A DNA stretch of 42,360 nt from Zygnema cylindricum (taxonomy: Eukaryota; Streptophyta; Zygnematophyceae; Zygnematales; Zygnemataceae). The translations under genes were made by a program, and so were the position numbers. Of the stretch, positions 29,801 to 39,489 are shown in pieces; positions within the stretch are counted from its first letter, which is position 1; every line of letters begins with the position of its first letter. Under the pieces are notes generated by a model. It was not told the origin of the DNA. It did no database searches and was given only the letters and a program-made list of their open reading frames with translations. The stretch spans positions 1 through 42,360 of the forward strand of contig JBBHKE010002851.1 of assembly GCA_037447655.1 (NCBI GenBank), in the 5' to 3' direction.

Positions 29801-31409
29801 AAACTCGAACACATCGACAGTCGGGGGTCTGGCAACCTCCTCTCTGACCGAAATGTCGAAAAAAAATACGTCGGAAAAGGATATTCTTTGTCAGAGGAGG
29901 TCATTCTCTTTGTCAGTTCCTGTACAAGTTAAAGAAGAGCCTCAGGAGTATCCCTCCAGTTTGAATAATCCCCCCCCGGGACCGATGTCCAAACCTCAGA
30001 ATGGACAAGAAACTGTCCAGAAAGAAGAACGGAAACAATCAGAAAGGGCGTCAATCCCAAAACAAGAAAAGACTGTTTCCTTCGGACGACGAGGAGTTCA
30101 AAATGGATTAACTCCTCTGCAAGTACCTTACCCTAGGGGACTCAAAAGAAATAACACATTTCCTACGCTTGTGGATCGACAACAGGAACAGACGAAAACA
30201 GACGATATAATGGTCACCAGTCCATGGCAATTGTCAGTCGACGATAATATTCTCGCCTCTCTTCCTACCCCCAAAGTTGACTGGGATACACTACCTCTCC
30301 TGGATCCTATTTTCAGTCCCAGTCAGGTCACAGGACAGCTTTTGGCAAATGGGGAAACTAGTTTAGCTAATAGTAAAACCGTTTCTGAAAATACCAACGA
30401 CATTCGACCCAAAATTACCCAACAAGGACCCAGAAACGATATCCGTACACAACTTCCTCCAGAAAATTCTTTGAGCAAATCACAAGCTTGCAGGACTAAC
30501 GAGGAGAGCCTTACTTCAAGGGAAGGCACAGAAGATAGCAGGAGAGAAGGGAGAGAATCGTCCATGTCTACTACACCTCTACCTTTAAATTCGATGCTTA
30601 TGAGCCTCCAGAGCCTCCAAAACCTTCAGAACCTCCCTTCTTTGTCATCGCAAGGAAGCAATTTGCCCATAGATGCCCTTCTCGCTCACTCCGATACAGA
30701 TCATCGAGAATTTGGGAAAGGAACGAATCTCTCGAGAGTCCAATCACTAGAAGAGACTATGGCAAGAGGGAGTACCACACTATTGGAGACCAGTTGGCAA
30801 GTGGAGGAGCTATTACAGTGTATACTAGCAGCCACTACCAGCAATAATGTCATTTCTGGACCTCCTTCCAGAAACGGAAATCATTCGAAACCTTCGATGA
30901 ATTCTGGCCAATCTCCTCTAAATTCTCGTCAATCTCCTCCTAATTCTGGTCAACCTGTTGACTTCAACTTGCAACATTTGCCGATATCCGAGCTCCTTGC
31001 AAGGCAGCAAAAGCTCCAACATTTTCAAAACAATCAACCACCGCTTTATTCGTGTGGTCCCAATACTAATACTAACCATACGAACAATACCCACAATGCT
31101 AACCATATTAATAATCAGTCTCCTCTTCCATTCAAAGGGGCCCAACAAAACGAACCAACTAGTCAACAAAGTCAACAGAGTGGACAACAAATCCTTCCGA
31201 ACAATTTCGGAGGACAATTACCGATCCAGCGAGGTATTAGGAGAAGCCTCTCTCAGAAGCCTATTGCCCAGGATTGGTCACTTTCTCAGACTGAAAATTG
31301 TCTTTTTCCGACTCCCGGACATATTCCAGAGGTTCCACTCCCTCGAGCGAGACTCTCACCTCCTTTGGAATACCATTGGGGTGGAGGGACAAAGTTTTCT
31401 GGACATTAA
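26869..31409 (+). CDS. R2R3-MYB transcription factor, DUO1-like (five inferred exons)
   Basis: Exons: 26869-27288, 27786-27854 (or from 27804), 28174-28588, 28730-28936, 29380-31409; all introns GT-AG, phases 0, 0, 1, 1. The protein is 1046 (or 1040) residues. R2 spans about 88-137 with Trp 91, 111 and 131 (19-residue spacing) and reads [16 protein letters not shown]3 starts [17 protein letters not shown] and continues [20 protein letters not shown] with FW, with 18-residue spacing. GCK before the first aromatic residue, EER.VI.LQ and TDNDVKNFW are DUO1 features and differ from GAMYB. DUO1 proteins activate sperm and male-germline genes in the nucleus. Start chosen for its good context (G at -3, G at +4) after the pyrimidine tract; the frame is open further up. 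An 87-residue N-terminal extension and a long Ser/Gln/Asn-rich C-terminus ([34 protein letters not shown] as possible activation segments) make it much longer than flowering-plant DUO1. Exon borders are inferred without transcript data. Confidence 0.85.
28290..28410 (+). repeat. In-frame 18-bp coding repeat (SPLSQQ) in MYB exon 3
   Basis: Just after R3 the protein reads [30 protein letters not shown], from near-identical units such as CTGAGTCAGCAGAGCCCG. It forms a Gln/Ser-rich linker and is likely to vary in copy number. Confidence 0.85.
28937..29379 (+). repeat. MYB intron 4 with degenerate GAGTCA-type repeats
   Basis: From 28955 to about 29145 some ten units of 16-20 bp carry the core (G)AGTCATTT or AGTCAATTT, many preceded by GTAA or GTGA (for example GTAAGAGTCATTTCAGTAAG). 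The remaining 230 bp are pyrimidine-rich up to the acceptor TTTCGCAG at 29379. Confidence 0.7.
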
Positions 31410-31705
31410 TTATTGGGTTTGTATAACCATGGAAGGCGAAAAAATATTTGTATTCTTCGAAGACAAAGAGATAGGTTTTTTACTCATTGAAAGCGGTTCG
31501 AATAGGAAAGAGATAAACCTAAAAAAGAGCTTTACTTTCACTTCCTATGGGGTACAATTGGGGTGGAGGGACGAAGTTTTTGGACATTAAAATTGGTTTT
31601 AACATGAAAAAAACGGTTTTATTTTATCGAGAGAACAACTCGAGAACGATTTTATATTGAATGTGGGTCCGAATAGAAATAGCTCAACCTTTGAATGAGC
31701 ATTTC
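31370..31705 (+). repeat. 182-bp diverged tandem duplication across the MYB stop codon
   Basis: GTGGAGGGACAAAG...GGACATTAA (31381-31409, with the stop codon) recurs as GTGGAGGGACGAAG...GGACATTAA at 31563-31590. A second pair, TTCGAATAGGAAAGAGATAA near 31497 and TCCGAATAGAAATAGCTCAA near 31670, keeps the same order. The second unit is outside the coding frame. Confidence 0.75.
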
Positions 31706-31982
31706 TATAGGCAAGAAGGGAGAAAGAGGAGAGAAAGAGGAGGAGAGAGAGAGAGGAGTGGGGAGGAGAGAAGGAGCGAAAGAGGAGATCGAGCTCTTAT
31801 TGGACGAGAATTTCTACGACAATGTTTACGTTTCCATTTTTTATGATTTCTTTTTTATTATTTCGACTTCTGCAGTCGTTTATTTGGATGTGTGAGAACA
31901 CAGAAAAAAAAAAGTTCCTTTTTTTGCTCCGGATTAGGGAGGAATTTAATTACAATTTTTTTGTAAACTTTTGGGGAAGGTG

Positions 31983-32103
31983 GTTTTTATTCTTTATGAT
32001 GTTTTATTTTATTCTTTAAGGGGTTTTATTCTTTAAGGGGTTTTATTCTTTGATGGTTTTTATTCTTTAATGGTTTATACTTTTTTGGGTTTTTATTCTT
32101 TGA
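31983..32103. repeat. TTTTATTCTTTAAGGGG degenerate tandem repeat
   Basis: Seven or so units of about 17 bp (TTTTATTCTTTAAGGGG, TTTTATTCTTTGATGG, TTTTTATTCTTTAATGG). Part of the region downstream of the MYB gene, possibly still in its 3' untranslated region. Confidence 0.8.
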
Positions 32104-32249
32104 GGTGGGTTTCCTATTTATTTTTTCTTAGCAATTTGCTCTTTCTTTTCCGTAGTACTTCAAAGAAAATTCTTAGGCAGAGAAAAAAAAATGACAACTA
32201 AGAAATCTTGCGTACGAGTATACAAAAACATATATATTAGGTAGACGAA

Positions 32250-32296
32250 TAGGTTCTTAGGTTTTAGGTTTTAGGTTAGGTTTTCGGGTTTAGGGC
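32250..32296. repeat. Short TTTTAGG-like run
   Basis: TTAGGTTTTAGGTTTTAGG followed by TTAGG and GGGTTTAGGG. It resembles degenerate plant or algal telomere units, but with only about five units it may be simple-sequence chance. Confidence 0.5.
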
Positions 32297-32704
32297 GAGG
32301 CGGGATTACGTTGTACTTTTTTTTTGTAGCTGCAAAGCTTTGTCGCACTCTCCGTACTCTCAGCTCAATAGCACTGACGAGGAAAATTTAGGGCAGAAGA
32401 AAAAAAAGTTTTCCTTTTGTTGTCAGGTTAGATTAGCAAAGGAGAAGGGAATGCGCGAAAGCTTTACCAGACTACCAACTTTTATAAATTTACATCATAA
32501 TATTTTTCGTATATTGTTTGTTTGAAAAACCGTACATTTCCAGAGTACGGAGTTACACTTATGTTTATTTTGTCGTTTTGTTGGGATACCGTACAGAGGT
32601 CTTGGAATTGTTCGGTTGTGAAATGTTGCTATCGTGTGGTCTTCAGTACGCCGCGTGTCGCTGTAACTGTTTATGCTTTACTTACCACTTAAAACGGTTT
32701 TTCT

Positions 32705-32820
32705 TCTCGAGTCGCTAATCCGACGGTTGAGATTGAAACATGCGATTTTCATCTTCCGGTTGGCGGTCTCCAATCAAAAATGTGTTCCCGGAAATATGTT
32801 TCAAGTGGCAAGAAGGACAA
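32705..32820. mobile_element. Partial F3 element
   Basis: CTAATCCGACGGTTGAGATT, TTCCGGTTGGCGGTCTCCAA and AAGTGGCAAGAAGGACA match the interior of the F3 element that follows directly, but the terminal repeats are missing. Confidence 0.5.
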
Positions 32821-33039
32821 TACAACGTTTATCGCTATTAGTGTTAATGCTTTTTTCGTCGCTTAAAACATTTCTCCGTACACACATGTTGGATTGTAGA
32901 TCTGACGGTTGCGATTGCAAGTTAAGATTCTCAGTTTTCAATTGGCGGTCTCAAATTGAGAATTGGACAAGTGTGTACGAAGAAAAGATGTGTTGAGTTG
33001 GCAAAAAAATTATTAACCCTAATAGCGATTCAAGGTGTA
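32821..33039. mobile_element. MITE-like element, family F3 (219 bp)
   Basis: TACAACGTTTATCGCTATTA at the left, CCCTAATAGCGATTCAAGG and TGTA at the right. The interior matches 25161-25374 throughout. It also contains an imperfect internal inverted repeat (CCGTACACACATGTTGGA against CAAGTGTGTACGAAG). Confidence 0.7.
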
Positions 33040-33639
33040 CTGTGTTGAAACAAGTGTACGGATCTATTTGGAAGTTGGATGGAGTTTGGAATCAGAAATC
33101 CTTTTTGTCGTTTGTTTGTGATACCGTACCGTGCTTATGGATTGTTGGGTTGTCCAATGCTGTCGCTTGTGCTTAGCACAATTATGTTTTATGTTTAATT
33201 ATGGATTATGTTTTCGTCGCTTGTGCTTAGCAGTGTACGAACGTGCATGGAAGCTGGGCAGATTTCGGAGTCCGTATATCTTCTTTCGTCCTTTCGGTTT
33301 CTGTCCATTACAGTACTACGTACGGACGTACCTCTCCTTCGGACTGAAACCTAATTCTCGACCTTCACAAAAGACAACGAAATTTGAGCTTATAATTTAT
33401 TTGTCGTTTTGTTGGGGATACCCGTACGTGGTTTGTTCGGTTGTGAAACGGCGGTATCATTTTTTGTGTCGTCAGTACAGGCCAGTGTACGAATATGTAC
33501 GAAATCATGACGGAGTTCGGAATCCCGTGGATCTGCCTTCAGCCTATTGGTTCCGGTCCATTCCTTCGAACAGGAACCTTCTCGACCTTCACGAAGGGAA
33601 GTTTTGCACCACTCGTATCCATCCACAAATCTAAGAGTT

Positions 33640-34130
33640 GGATTCTGTGCGGTTTAGCTTGTATCTGACACGCACTCATAAATAATTAAATGAACCTTGC
33701 TATAGTTCGAATCACATCCTCGCTTACATTTTTTTTTGTATTGTACAGCCCAGTCAAGAAATACAGTGGACCACTATGATACGGCTGAACCTAACCGAAA
33801 CACATATACGTCAAAAAATATACCAGAGTGGTATATACATGTGTCCTGAGCATAGTTCAAAAGTAGGCGTTTTTATGGTAGGCCTTTGGTAGGCGCACAA
33901 AACTTGGCACAAAACTCGCGTAGAGTAGGCATACTGTATGTGTGTGCGTTTGTGCACACTCTTGTACGAACGTACAAATCTGACGTATGATCATAGTACA
34001 GCACTTGCGTGAGGTAGATAAAATTATATAGTGTGTCAATCTATGATGAAGAGCTTTCGAAACATTAACCGACGAAGGCTATACTAATATACTTATTTTA
34101 GCGTACGGAATTAACGACATTATCTATATA
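33640..34130. other. About 500 bp with nothing recognised
   Basis: AT-rich sequence between the 300-bp repeats and the first hAT-type element; no frame with a motif. Confidence 0.4.
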
Positions 34131-34138
34131 CAAATTAT

Positions 34139-35029
34139 TAGTGTTGTGTACCGGTAAGGATTTGCCGATAACCGATATAGGCCTTTTTTCGGGTAGCCGG
34201 TAATCGATATACTGGTACAATATATCGTTTCCGGTATTATCGCCGATAAATAACCGATATTTATCGGATATTATCGGCGATAACACTGATATCGATAATT
34301 ATCGGCGATAAATGTACGGACCGTACAGATAAATCTACGGCCAGTTCACTCAACTGTGCGTGATATTCGCCTGACGCGCCCTACTCAAAACCCCTATCTA
34401 CTGAGGTGCCTTCCAATCAGATCATTTGTACAAGCCAAAAGTACATTAGCCGACATAAGGTATGTACGACTTTAGTACGGCCCCAGTTAAATCGATGTAC
34501 CTTTCACATCCGACGCTATGGCTTTGTCCCTTTCTTCATTGGGATCCACTGGAAACCTGCCACGTGTCAATCCGTCGGTTTTTTTAGCATAAGCCTAAAA
34601 GAGCCATTCGGGGATGCGGGCGCTCACGTTGGCCGTCCGCTCGTATTTTCTCATTAAAAATCATCCGTTCGATTCCGGCGGCGCGCATAATGTTCTTTTG
34701 CGTCCGTTGTACTTTGTGTCCGCCGTCCTTTTCTCGTTCCATGATCATTATTTTGTCGATACAATGCCGTACGTTCCCGTAAAATTTGTGTTCATTTAAC
34801 CATACGTAAAGTACTACAAAGTGCTACGTATTTTTCTTCAAATTATGTACATTTCCCCTAAAAAAACCGTACATTTCCTGTAAATTTCTCGTTCAGTTTA
34901 CCGGACATAAAGTACTCTAGACAAGAAGTACAAAAAGTATAGATATATTGAAACCTCTAACCGTTCAATAACCGACAACTATCGTTATCGGTGTTATTGC
35001 GATAATTTTTTTACCGATACACAACACTA
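34139..35029. mobile_element. Non-autonomous hAT-type element 1 (891 bp)
   Basis: It begins TAGTGTTGTGTACCGGTAA and ends TTACCGATACACAACACTA. It is flanked by identical CAAATTAT at 34131-34138 and 35030-35037, the 8-bp target duplication typical of hAT transposases. Inside each end are many ATCGGCGATAA/TTATCG motifs that can pair (34150-34320 and 34975-35010), as hAT subterminal repeats do. The central 650 bp code for nothing recognisable. Confidence 0.9.
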
Positions 35030-35107
35030 CAAATTATACACCTTTGATCGTCCGTAAGAAAACCTTTACATAGGCCAACACTCCATCCGTCTACTCGCGT
35101 AAATGGC

Positions 35108-35208
35108 GTGTCCCTCGGCCGATGTCAACAAATAGGTAACGTTGCCCCTCGGCCCACGTTAGTGACCGAGTAACTTTGTCCCTTCGCTGACGTCAGCGAT
35201 CGGGCAAC
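35108..35208. repeat. 34-bp minisatellite, three units
   Basis: Units of 33-34 bp with the core TCCCTCGGCCGACGT..., each ending GGTAAC, GAGTAAC or GGGCAAC. The same unit occurs twice at 36298-36364, on the other side of hAT-type element 2. Confidence 0.75.
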
Positions 35209-35344
35209 TTCCAAAGCACCCTCTCGGCAATCGCTTTTGACAGTCAGATCTTGGCTGCTTGATCCTGACCATGAATATTGTATAATGATTTTGGGTCCAA
35301 TGGTTTTGTTTTGGTTCGCGTCTTTATGTACGGACGTCGAGAAC

Positions 35345-35419
35345 GGTACAATAGTATTTAGATGTTTTGATTTGTCACGGGCACGATAAAACGAACACGG
35401 TCCATGCCCGTGTAACGGG
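35345..35419 (+). repeat. Minisatellite block, first half, cut by hAT-type element 2
   Basis: TACAATAGTATTTAGATG...GGTCCATGCCCGTGTAACGGG matches the block at 36491-36638. It continues after the insertion at 36272-36294 as GTAACGGGCATTGG. Confidence 0.65.
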
Positions 35420-36271
35420 TAGTGTTGGGTATCGGGTAAATTCATATCGCGATAATCTCGATATTCGATATATCGAATATCGATCGAGGAGAGTCCTCGA
35501 TATATCGTACCGCGACCAACATAAATTATCGCGATATATATCGCGATATATAGTATTTTTTAAATTTAATATTTTATTTTTTTTATATAATATGTTATTT
35601 TTGCGAAAAAGTCAAATTGTCTAATACGCCACGTACGCCGTGATTTTCGTTCCGTGACTTAAAGGTAGACGCCGCAAAATGTAACCGACAAAAAAGTACC
35701 AATTCTGTAATTCTAATGATTGCTTTTTTGGGGTATGGTTAGACGAGGAGGTCTCTGTAATAGTACGGACAGCAAAATTTATGTATTACAGAGGCATCGG
35801 GTACATCGCGTATCGTTTCTAAATAAGTTTTTACATACGTGTTCTGATATGAGTGGTTCCACGTAAGCTGACTATCAAATCTCAAGAATCATCAAACATC
35901 TAGAAACCGACCTTTTTCGTATGGAAAATCGTACTTGCGTTTGACGTACGTGTACTTCACAAGTGTACCTCGTCAATGTACCTCAGAGATCTCTTCACTC
36001 CGCTGACTTTCAGGAAAAAACCGTATTTCTTTCCGGCAAAGATTTTACAGTCACTTTGTCCGAAGTCACAAGGCTTTGAAAACCTGTGGGATTATTATTA
36101 TTATTTTTTTTTTTAGCTTCGATATATCGACGATACGATATATCGGCGATATATCGGCGATATATCGCGATAATTTGAAATTCGATATATCGAAGCGATA
36201 TATCGAATATCGGGTACCTGAAATTCGATATATATCGAATATCGGCAATGGGTCCTCGATACCCAACACTA
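35420..36271. mobile_element. Non-autonomous hAT-type element 2 (852 bp)
   Basis: The ends are TAGTGTTGGGTATCG and CGATACCCAACACTA, with identical 8-bp flanks GTAACGGG at 35412-35419 and 36272-36279. The first 140 bp and last 160 bp are packed with CGATATATCG palindromes. The 550 bp between have no coding capacity I can recognise. The insertion target was the minisatellite block. Confidence 0.92.
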
Positions 36272-36297
36272 GTAACGGGCATTGGTTTCCTACCGGC

Positions 36298-36364
36298 GTG
36301 TCCCTCGGGCGACATCAACAAACGCGTAACGTTGTCCCTCGACCGACATCACTATACAGGTAAC
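36298..36364. repeat. 34-bp minisatellite, two units
   Basis: GTGTCCCTCGGGCGACATCA and GTTGTCCCTCGACCGACATC start two adjacent units, each ending in GTAAC, as at 35108-35208. Confidence 0.7.
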
Positions 36365-36490
36365 TTGAAAACGGCTAGCCGTCCGTTTCAAAAAGTACGA
36401 TTTCGTGCCGTTCATTTTTTGCTCCATTTTGCATTAATCGTTTTGTTGTTTTGGGTGGCGTCTACAAATGTCCGTATAGACATCCATAAT

Positions 36491-36638
36491 AGTACAATAG
36501 TACTTAAACGTTTCGATAAACAGGACACGGTCCATGCGCGTGTAACGAGCACGATCAGCGGACACGATAAAAGGGCACGATAAACGGGCATGGTAAACAG
36601 GATATTGTCCATACCCGTGTGACGGGCATTAATTTACT
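36491..36638 (+). repeat. GGGCAYGATAAA-type minisatellite block
   Basis: AGTACAATAGTACTTAAACG, then GGACACGATAAAAGGGCACG, ATAAACGGGCATGGTAAACA and finally GACGGGCATTAATTTAC. It is the plus-strand counterpart of 1766-1941. Confidence 0.75.
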
Positions 36639-36639
36639 A

Positions 36640-37183
36640 GTCTTTACAAAATAATGTACACTTTTGGTTTTGTTGATATTGTAATGCCATATAACATAAA
36701 TGTCCCATACGCATAACACGCATGGATTAAATTAACGATTACTACTTAAAGTACGCATCAAACGATTTCGGTCAAAATTCGGACATTATTTTGCCGTTCA
36801 AATTTCATTTTTTTTTAAATATTCAATACCCTAAAAAACTGAAAGTGCAACGAACTAGCGGCGAAGCAGCTTCGTCGCTGAACGAGCGAGCACACTATCG
36901 TCCCTCCACGAGCAATCAGACTGCCCCGTCGTTGAACCAACGACCAGACTTTCTGGTTGCTAAACCAGCAACCACACTGCCTCGTCGTTGGTACAACATA
37001 TCATTGTTAAAAAATGTCCACAATAAAGAAAAACATGTCCACAATCAAAAAAGACAAAGTTTATATTGAAACAAAAAAAAAACAAACTTTGTCTTAATCT
37101 GGTGGATATGGTCTAATTTTCATATTAAAAATATATCAACTCATTACAGGGTGTGAATATGTTTATATCACCCCTATCTCTCT
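36640..37183. other. About 540 bp with nothing assigned
   Basis: Contains two similar 62-bp stretches (CAATCAGACTGCCCCGTCGT and CAACCACACTGCCTCGTCGT), a small hairpin GGTTGCTAAACCAGCAACC near 36955, and an inverted repeat AGACAAAGTTT/AAACTTTGTCT near 37050-37095. No gene seen. Confidence 0.45.
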
Positions 37184-38463
37184 TTACTCCAAATCTTTGT
37201 GAAACATGTCTTCATCAAACTCCTCTTCTCCTACCTCCCCTTTTTCTTCCTCCCATGTTACCATTTCCTCTTCATAACTAACATCCCTAGTTTTTTGTAA
37301 ACATCTGAGAATGCTAAAGACCCAAACCAAATCATTAGCTCTTTTAGCTGTTAACCTGTTCCATTTCTTAGAGTGAGTATGGTCGTTGGTTGACGAATTC
37401 CTCTCACATGAGTTGACAACTGTGCACAGGGCAAGGATCCTAATTGCTATATTTGTAAGTTAGGGGTGACAACCCCAAAATGCTGCCACCACTTCCACCC
37501 TAGCATCTGCTTAGAACACGTTTTAGTCACCTCCCTCCCAAATATGCCCTCTTAACCTTTATACTTAAACAACCCATTGTAGGTCGCAGCCTGGTCCGCC
37601 ACATTTGGTAACATCTTATGAAGCATTATTTGAAAACCTTCAATTACTTTCACATTTGAAAGTTGGCCATAAACATCACTTTGGTACTCGGGATCGAGTA
37701 CAAAACCGGAAGCATATATGGGGCTGTGTGCCATCTCACATGTGGTGATGAACTACACCTTCAACTCCCCTAAAATTTGCAGGCCTTCGTAATTTCACAC
37801 TCCTCCATTGGTGGATAACTTCACCAAGAACTCACCAATACAATAAAAACCATGATAAACCTTCCCCTCATTCGGGCTCCCGTTGTCGCACTCCCTCATC
37901 ATCCGCACCACAAGTTATGAAACTGCCACAACCTCAATCACTCTCGTCCAAAACTCAGGGTTCAAGATGAGGCTTCATCAAACATCAAGGTCTCCAAGCT
38001 ATCATTCACCTATAAAAGCCTCTGTAGCATGATAAAATTTGTTGCAAACCTGGTCTCTCCGGGTTTTAAAAGCTCAAGTTCATAAATTTTGCAGAACGTA
38101 GCTGCAGTCATGTGGTGATTCGACTTATTTTTAGCACCTCTTTTGCCTCTCGGACAGATGATGAAGTAAATGACAACTTGCCCCAATCCTCTAACATTAG
38201 GTCTAGTACGTGGATAGAACATGGCGTCCACGTGATGGAGGGACACTTTCCCACGAGCAACGAGACGGCAACCTTGTACAAAAGAGCAAAATATGTCAAA
38301 ACTTGCACCACATGCTCTAACCCTACCGCAAGAACTCCTTTCACTTACACTTGACAAAGGTATTCAGTATCCTTGGTTTGCCCTCTAATGTCTTCAACCT
38401 TGGGAAACATATCACCTTTGGGGGTGACAACTAGAATAGTCAGAAGAGGCATGTCATCAACGA

Positions 38464-38557
38464 GCGTCCAACCGTCTGTTGTGATGAAGACACTGTTAAT
38501 TCTCATGGTCGTGTCCAACAGTCTGCTGTGATGGAGACACCATTAATTCTCATGGTC
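38464..38557. repeat. 47-bp tandem duplication in the hAT pseudogene
   Basis: GTCCAACCGTCTGTTGTGAT and GTCCAACAGTCTGCTGTGAT start two adjacent copies, both ending TTAATTCTCATGGT. They differ at several positions. Confidence 0.8.
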
Positions 38558-38888
38558 TCTAGGTAGCTTGCCAAATCGTCGGTGACCATTGCTTTCATCT
38601 CACATAAGTCGATTTCTCATGGTATTCCGGTGAGGTAACTTGTAAGACGACCCTATCTCCCCGCTCTTTTTCATCGTTGCCTTAAAATATTGGTCGTCTT
38701 GAAGTCAAAACGGCAAACCATTGATAAAGAAAGCCTCTGCCCGTACTGTATCCACCTCTTTCTTGTTATGCCTATTAGATATATATTGTTATTTTTGTTT
38801 GAACACTTTGTACCTTGCTACTCTTGCTTGAAGGACATCTAAGGAGTTCATCCAAATCGGATATGACACGTTTCTGATAGCCATGAGA

Positions 38889-38956
38889 AGATTTTGTGGT
38901 TTGAGATGCGCTCAACTCCGCCAGATTTTGTGGTTTGAGATGCGCTCAACTCCGCC
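38889..38956. repeat. 34-bp exact tandem duplication in the hAT pseudogene
   Basis: AGATTTTGTGGTTTGAGATG and the 14 following bases occur twice without a difference (38889-38922, 38923-38956). Confidence 0.9.
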
Positions 38957-38980
38957 TTCACCTCATCTGGACATAGAATG

Positions 38981-39050
38981 CAAGCTTTAATGCCCCCATT
39001 TTGCACATTCCCAAGCAAGCTTTAATGCCCCCATTTTGCACATTCCCAAG
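38981..39050. repeat. 35-bp exact tandem duplication in the hAT pseudogene
   Basis: CAAGCTTTAATGCCCCCATT and the 15 following bases occur twice (38981-39015, 39016-39050). Confidence 0.9.
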
Positions 39051-39489
39051 CAGGTGGTTTCTAATTCTAGTTGCTTGACCATTGTATTTTAAATTGCAGC
39101 GTAGACAAATACATATTCTGTTATTCCCAAGCAGCTCTCCGTCGGGAGCCTTGACATACTCCCACTCTATTCCTCTCGGCCTATGCATGGATGTTTCTGG
39201 CAAAGTAGTTGGAACCTTGAAGGGTGTCTTCAATGGTTAAATGACGGAATTTACGGTTTCTCGAATGGCAACTTCTTTATGAAGAAAGAGTGGAGGACAG
39301 ATAAAAATCCGCGTGCGCAAATGAAACAACGTCTTTGCTTTTAAATGTCCGCTCAAATTTTCGTACAATGTGAGACGTAAGAAATTTACGAAATTCACAA
39401 AACTAGCGAATAACTGTACGAATTGGACAACTATGCCATATAGCATGGCAATGGGCAGAGGTTCAAAAGTCAACGAAGAGTTAATCATT

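Larger units (their letters stand above)
32561..33620. repeat. Diverged repeats of about 300 bp
   Basis: TTTTGTCGTTTTGTTGGGAT plus ACCGTAC, TTGTTCGGTTGTGAAA and TCGTCAGTAC occur near 32564, 33108 and 33405. The last two copies sit in tandem with a period of about 295 bp and share GTACGAA..TG, TTCGGA.TCC and CTCGACCTTCAC. The F3 element at 32821-33039 lies between copies 1 and 2. The 167-codon frame here follows the repeats and shows no domain. Confidence 0.6.
37184..39233 (-). pseudogene. hAT-superfamily transposase gene, decayed
   Basis: Read from 39233 downward. A BED-type zinc finger comes first (CICLRCNLKYNGQATRIRNH, residues about 41-60). Then follow ILVVTPKGDMFPKVEDIRGQ and DTEYL, LMLEDWGKLSFTSS, and LLKPGETRFATNFIMLQ near 38070-38013, the landmark of plant hAT transposases with a DUF659 domain. 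Near the end WWQHFGVVTPNLQ shifts frame into IAIRILALC, CERNSSTNDHTHSKKWNRL and RANDLVWVF, the C-terminal dimerisation region. The last stretch is acidic, with a stop at 37184. Multiple stops, frameshifts and three local tandem duplications show it is dead. Terminal repeats were not found, so the element borders are open. Confidence 0.85.

Noticed and set aside
33131-33634. 167-codon plus-strand frame rich in Cys, Phe and Tyr
   Set aside because: It runs across the diverged 300-bp repeats and shows no recognisable fold or motif.
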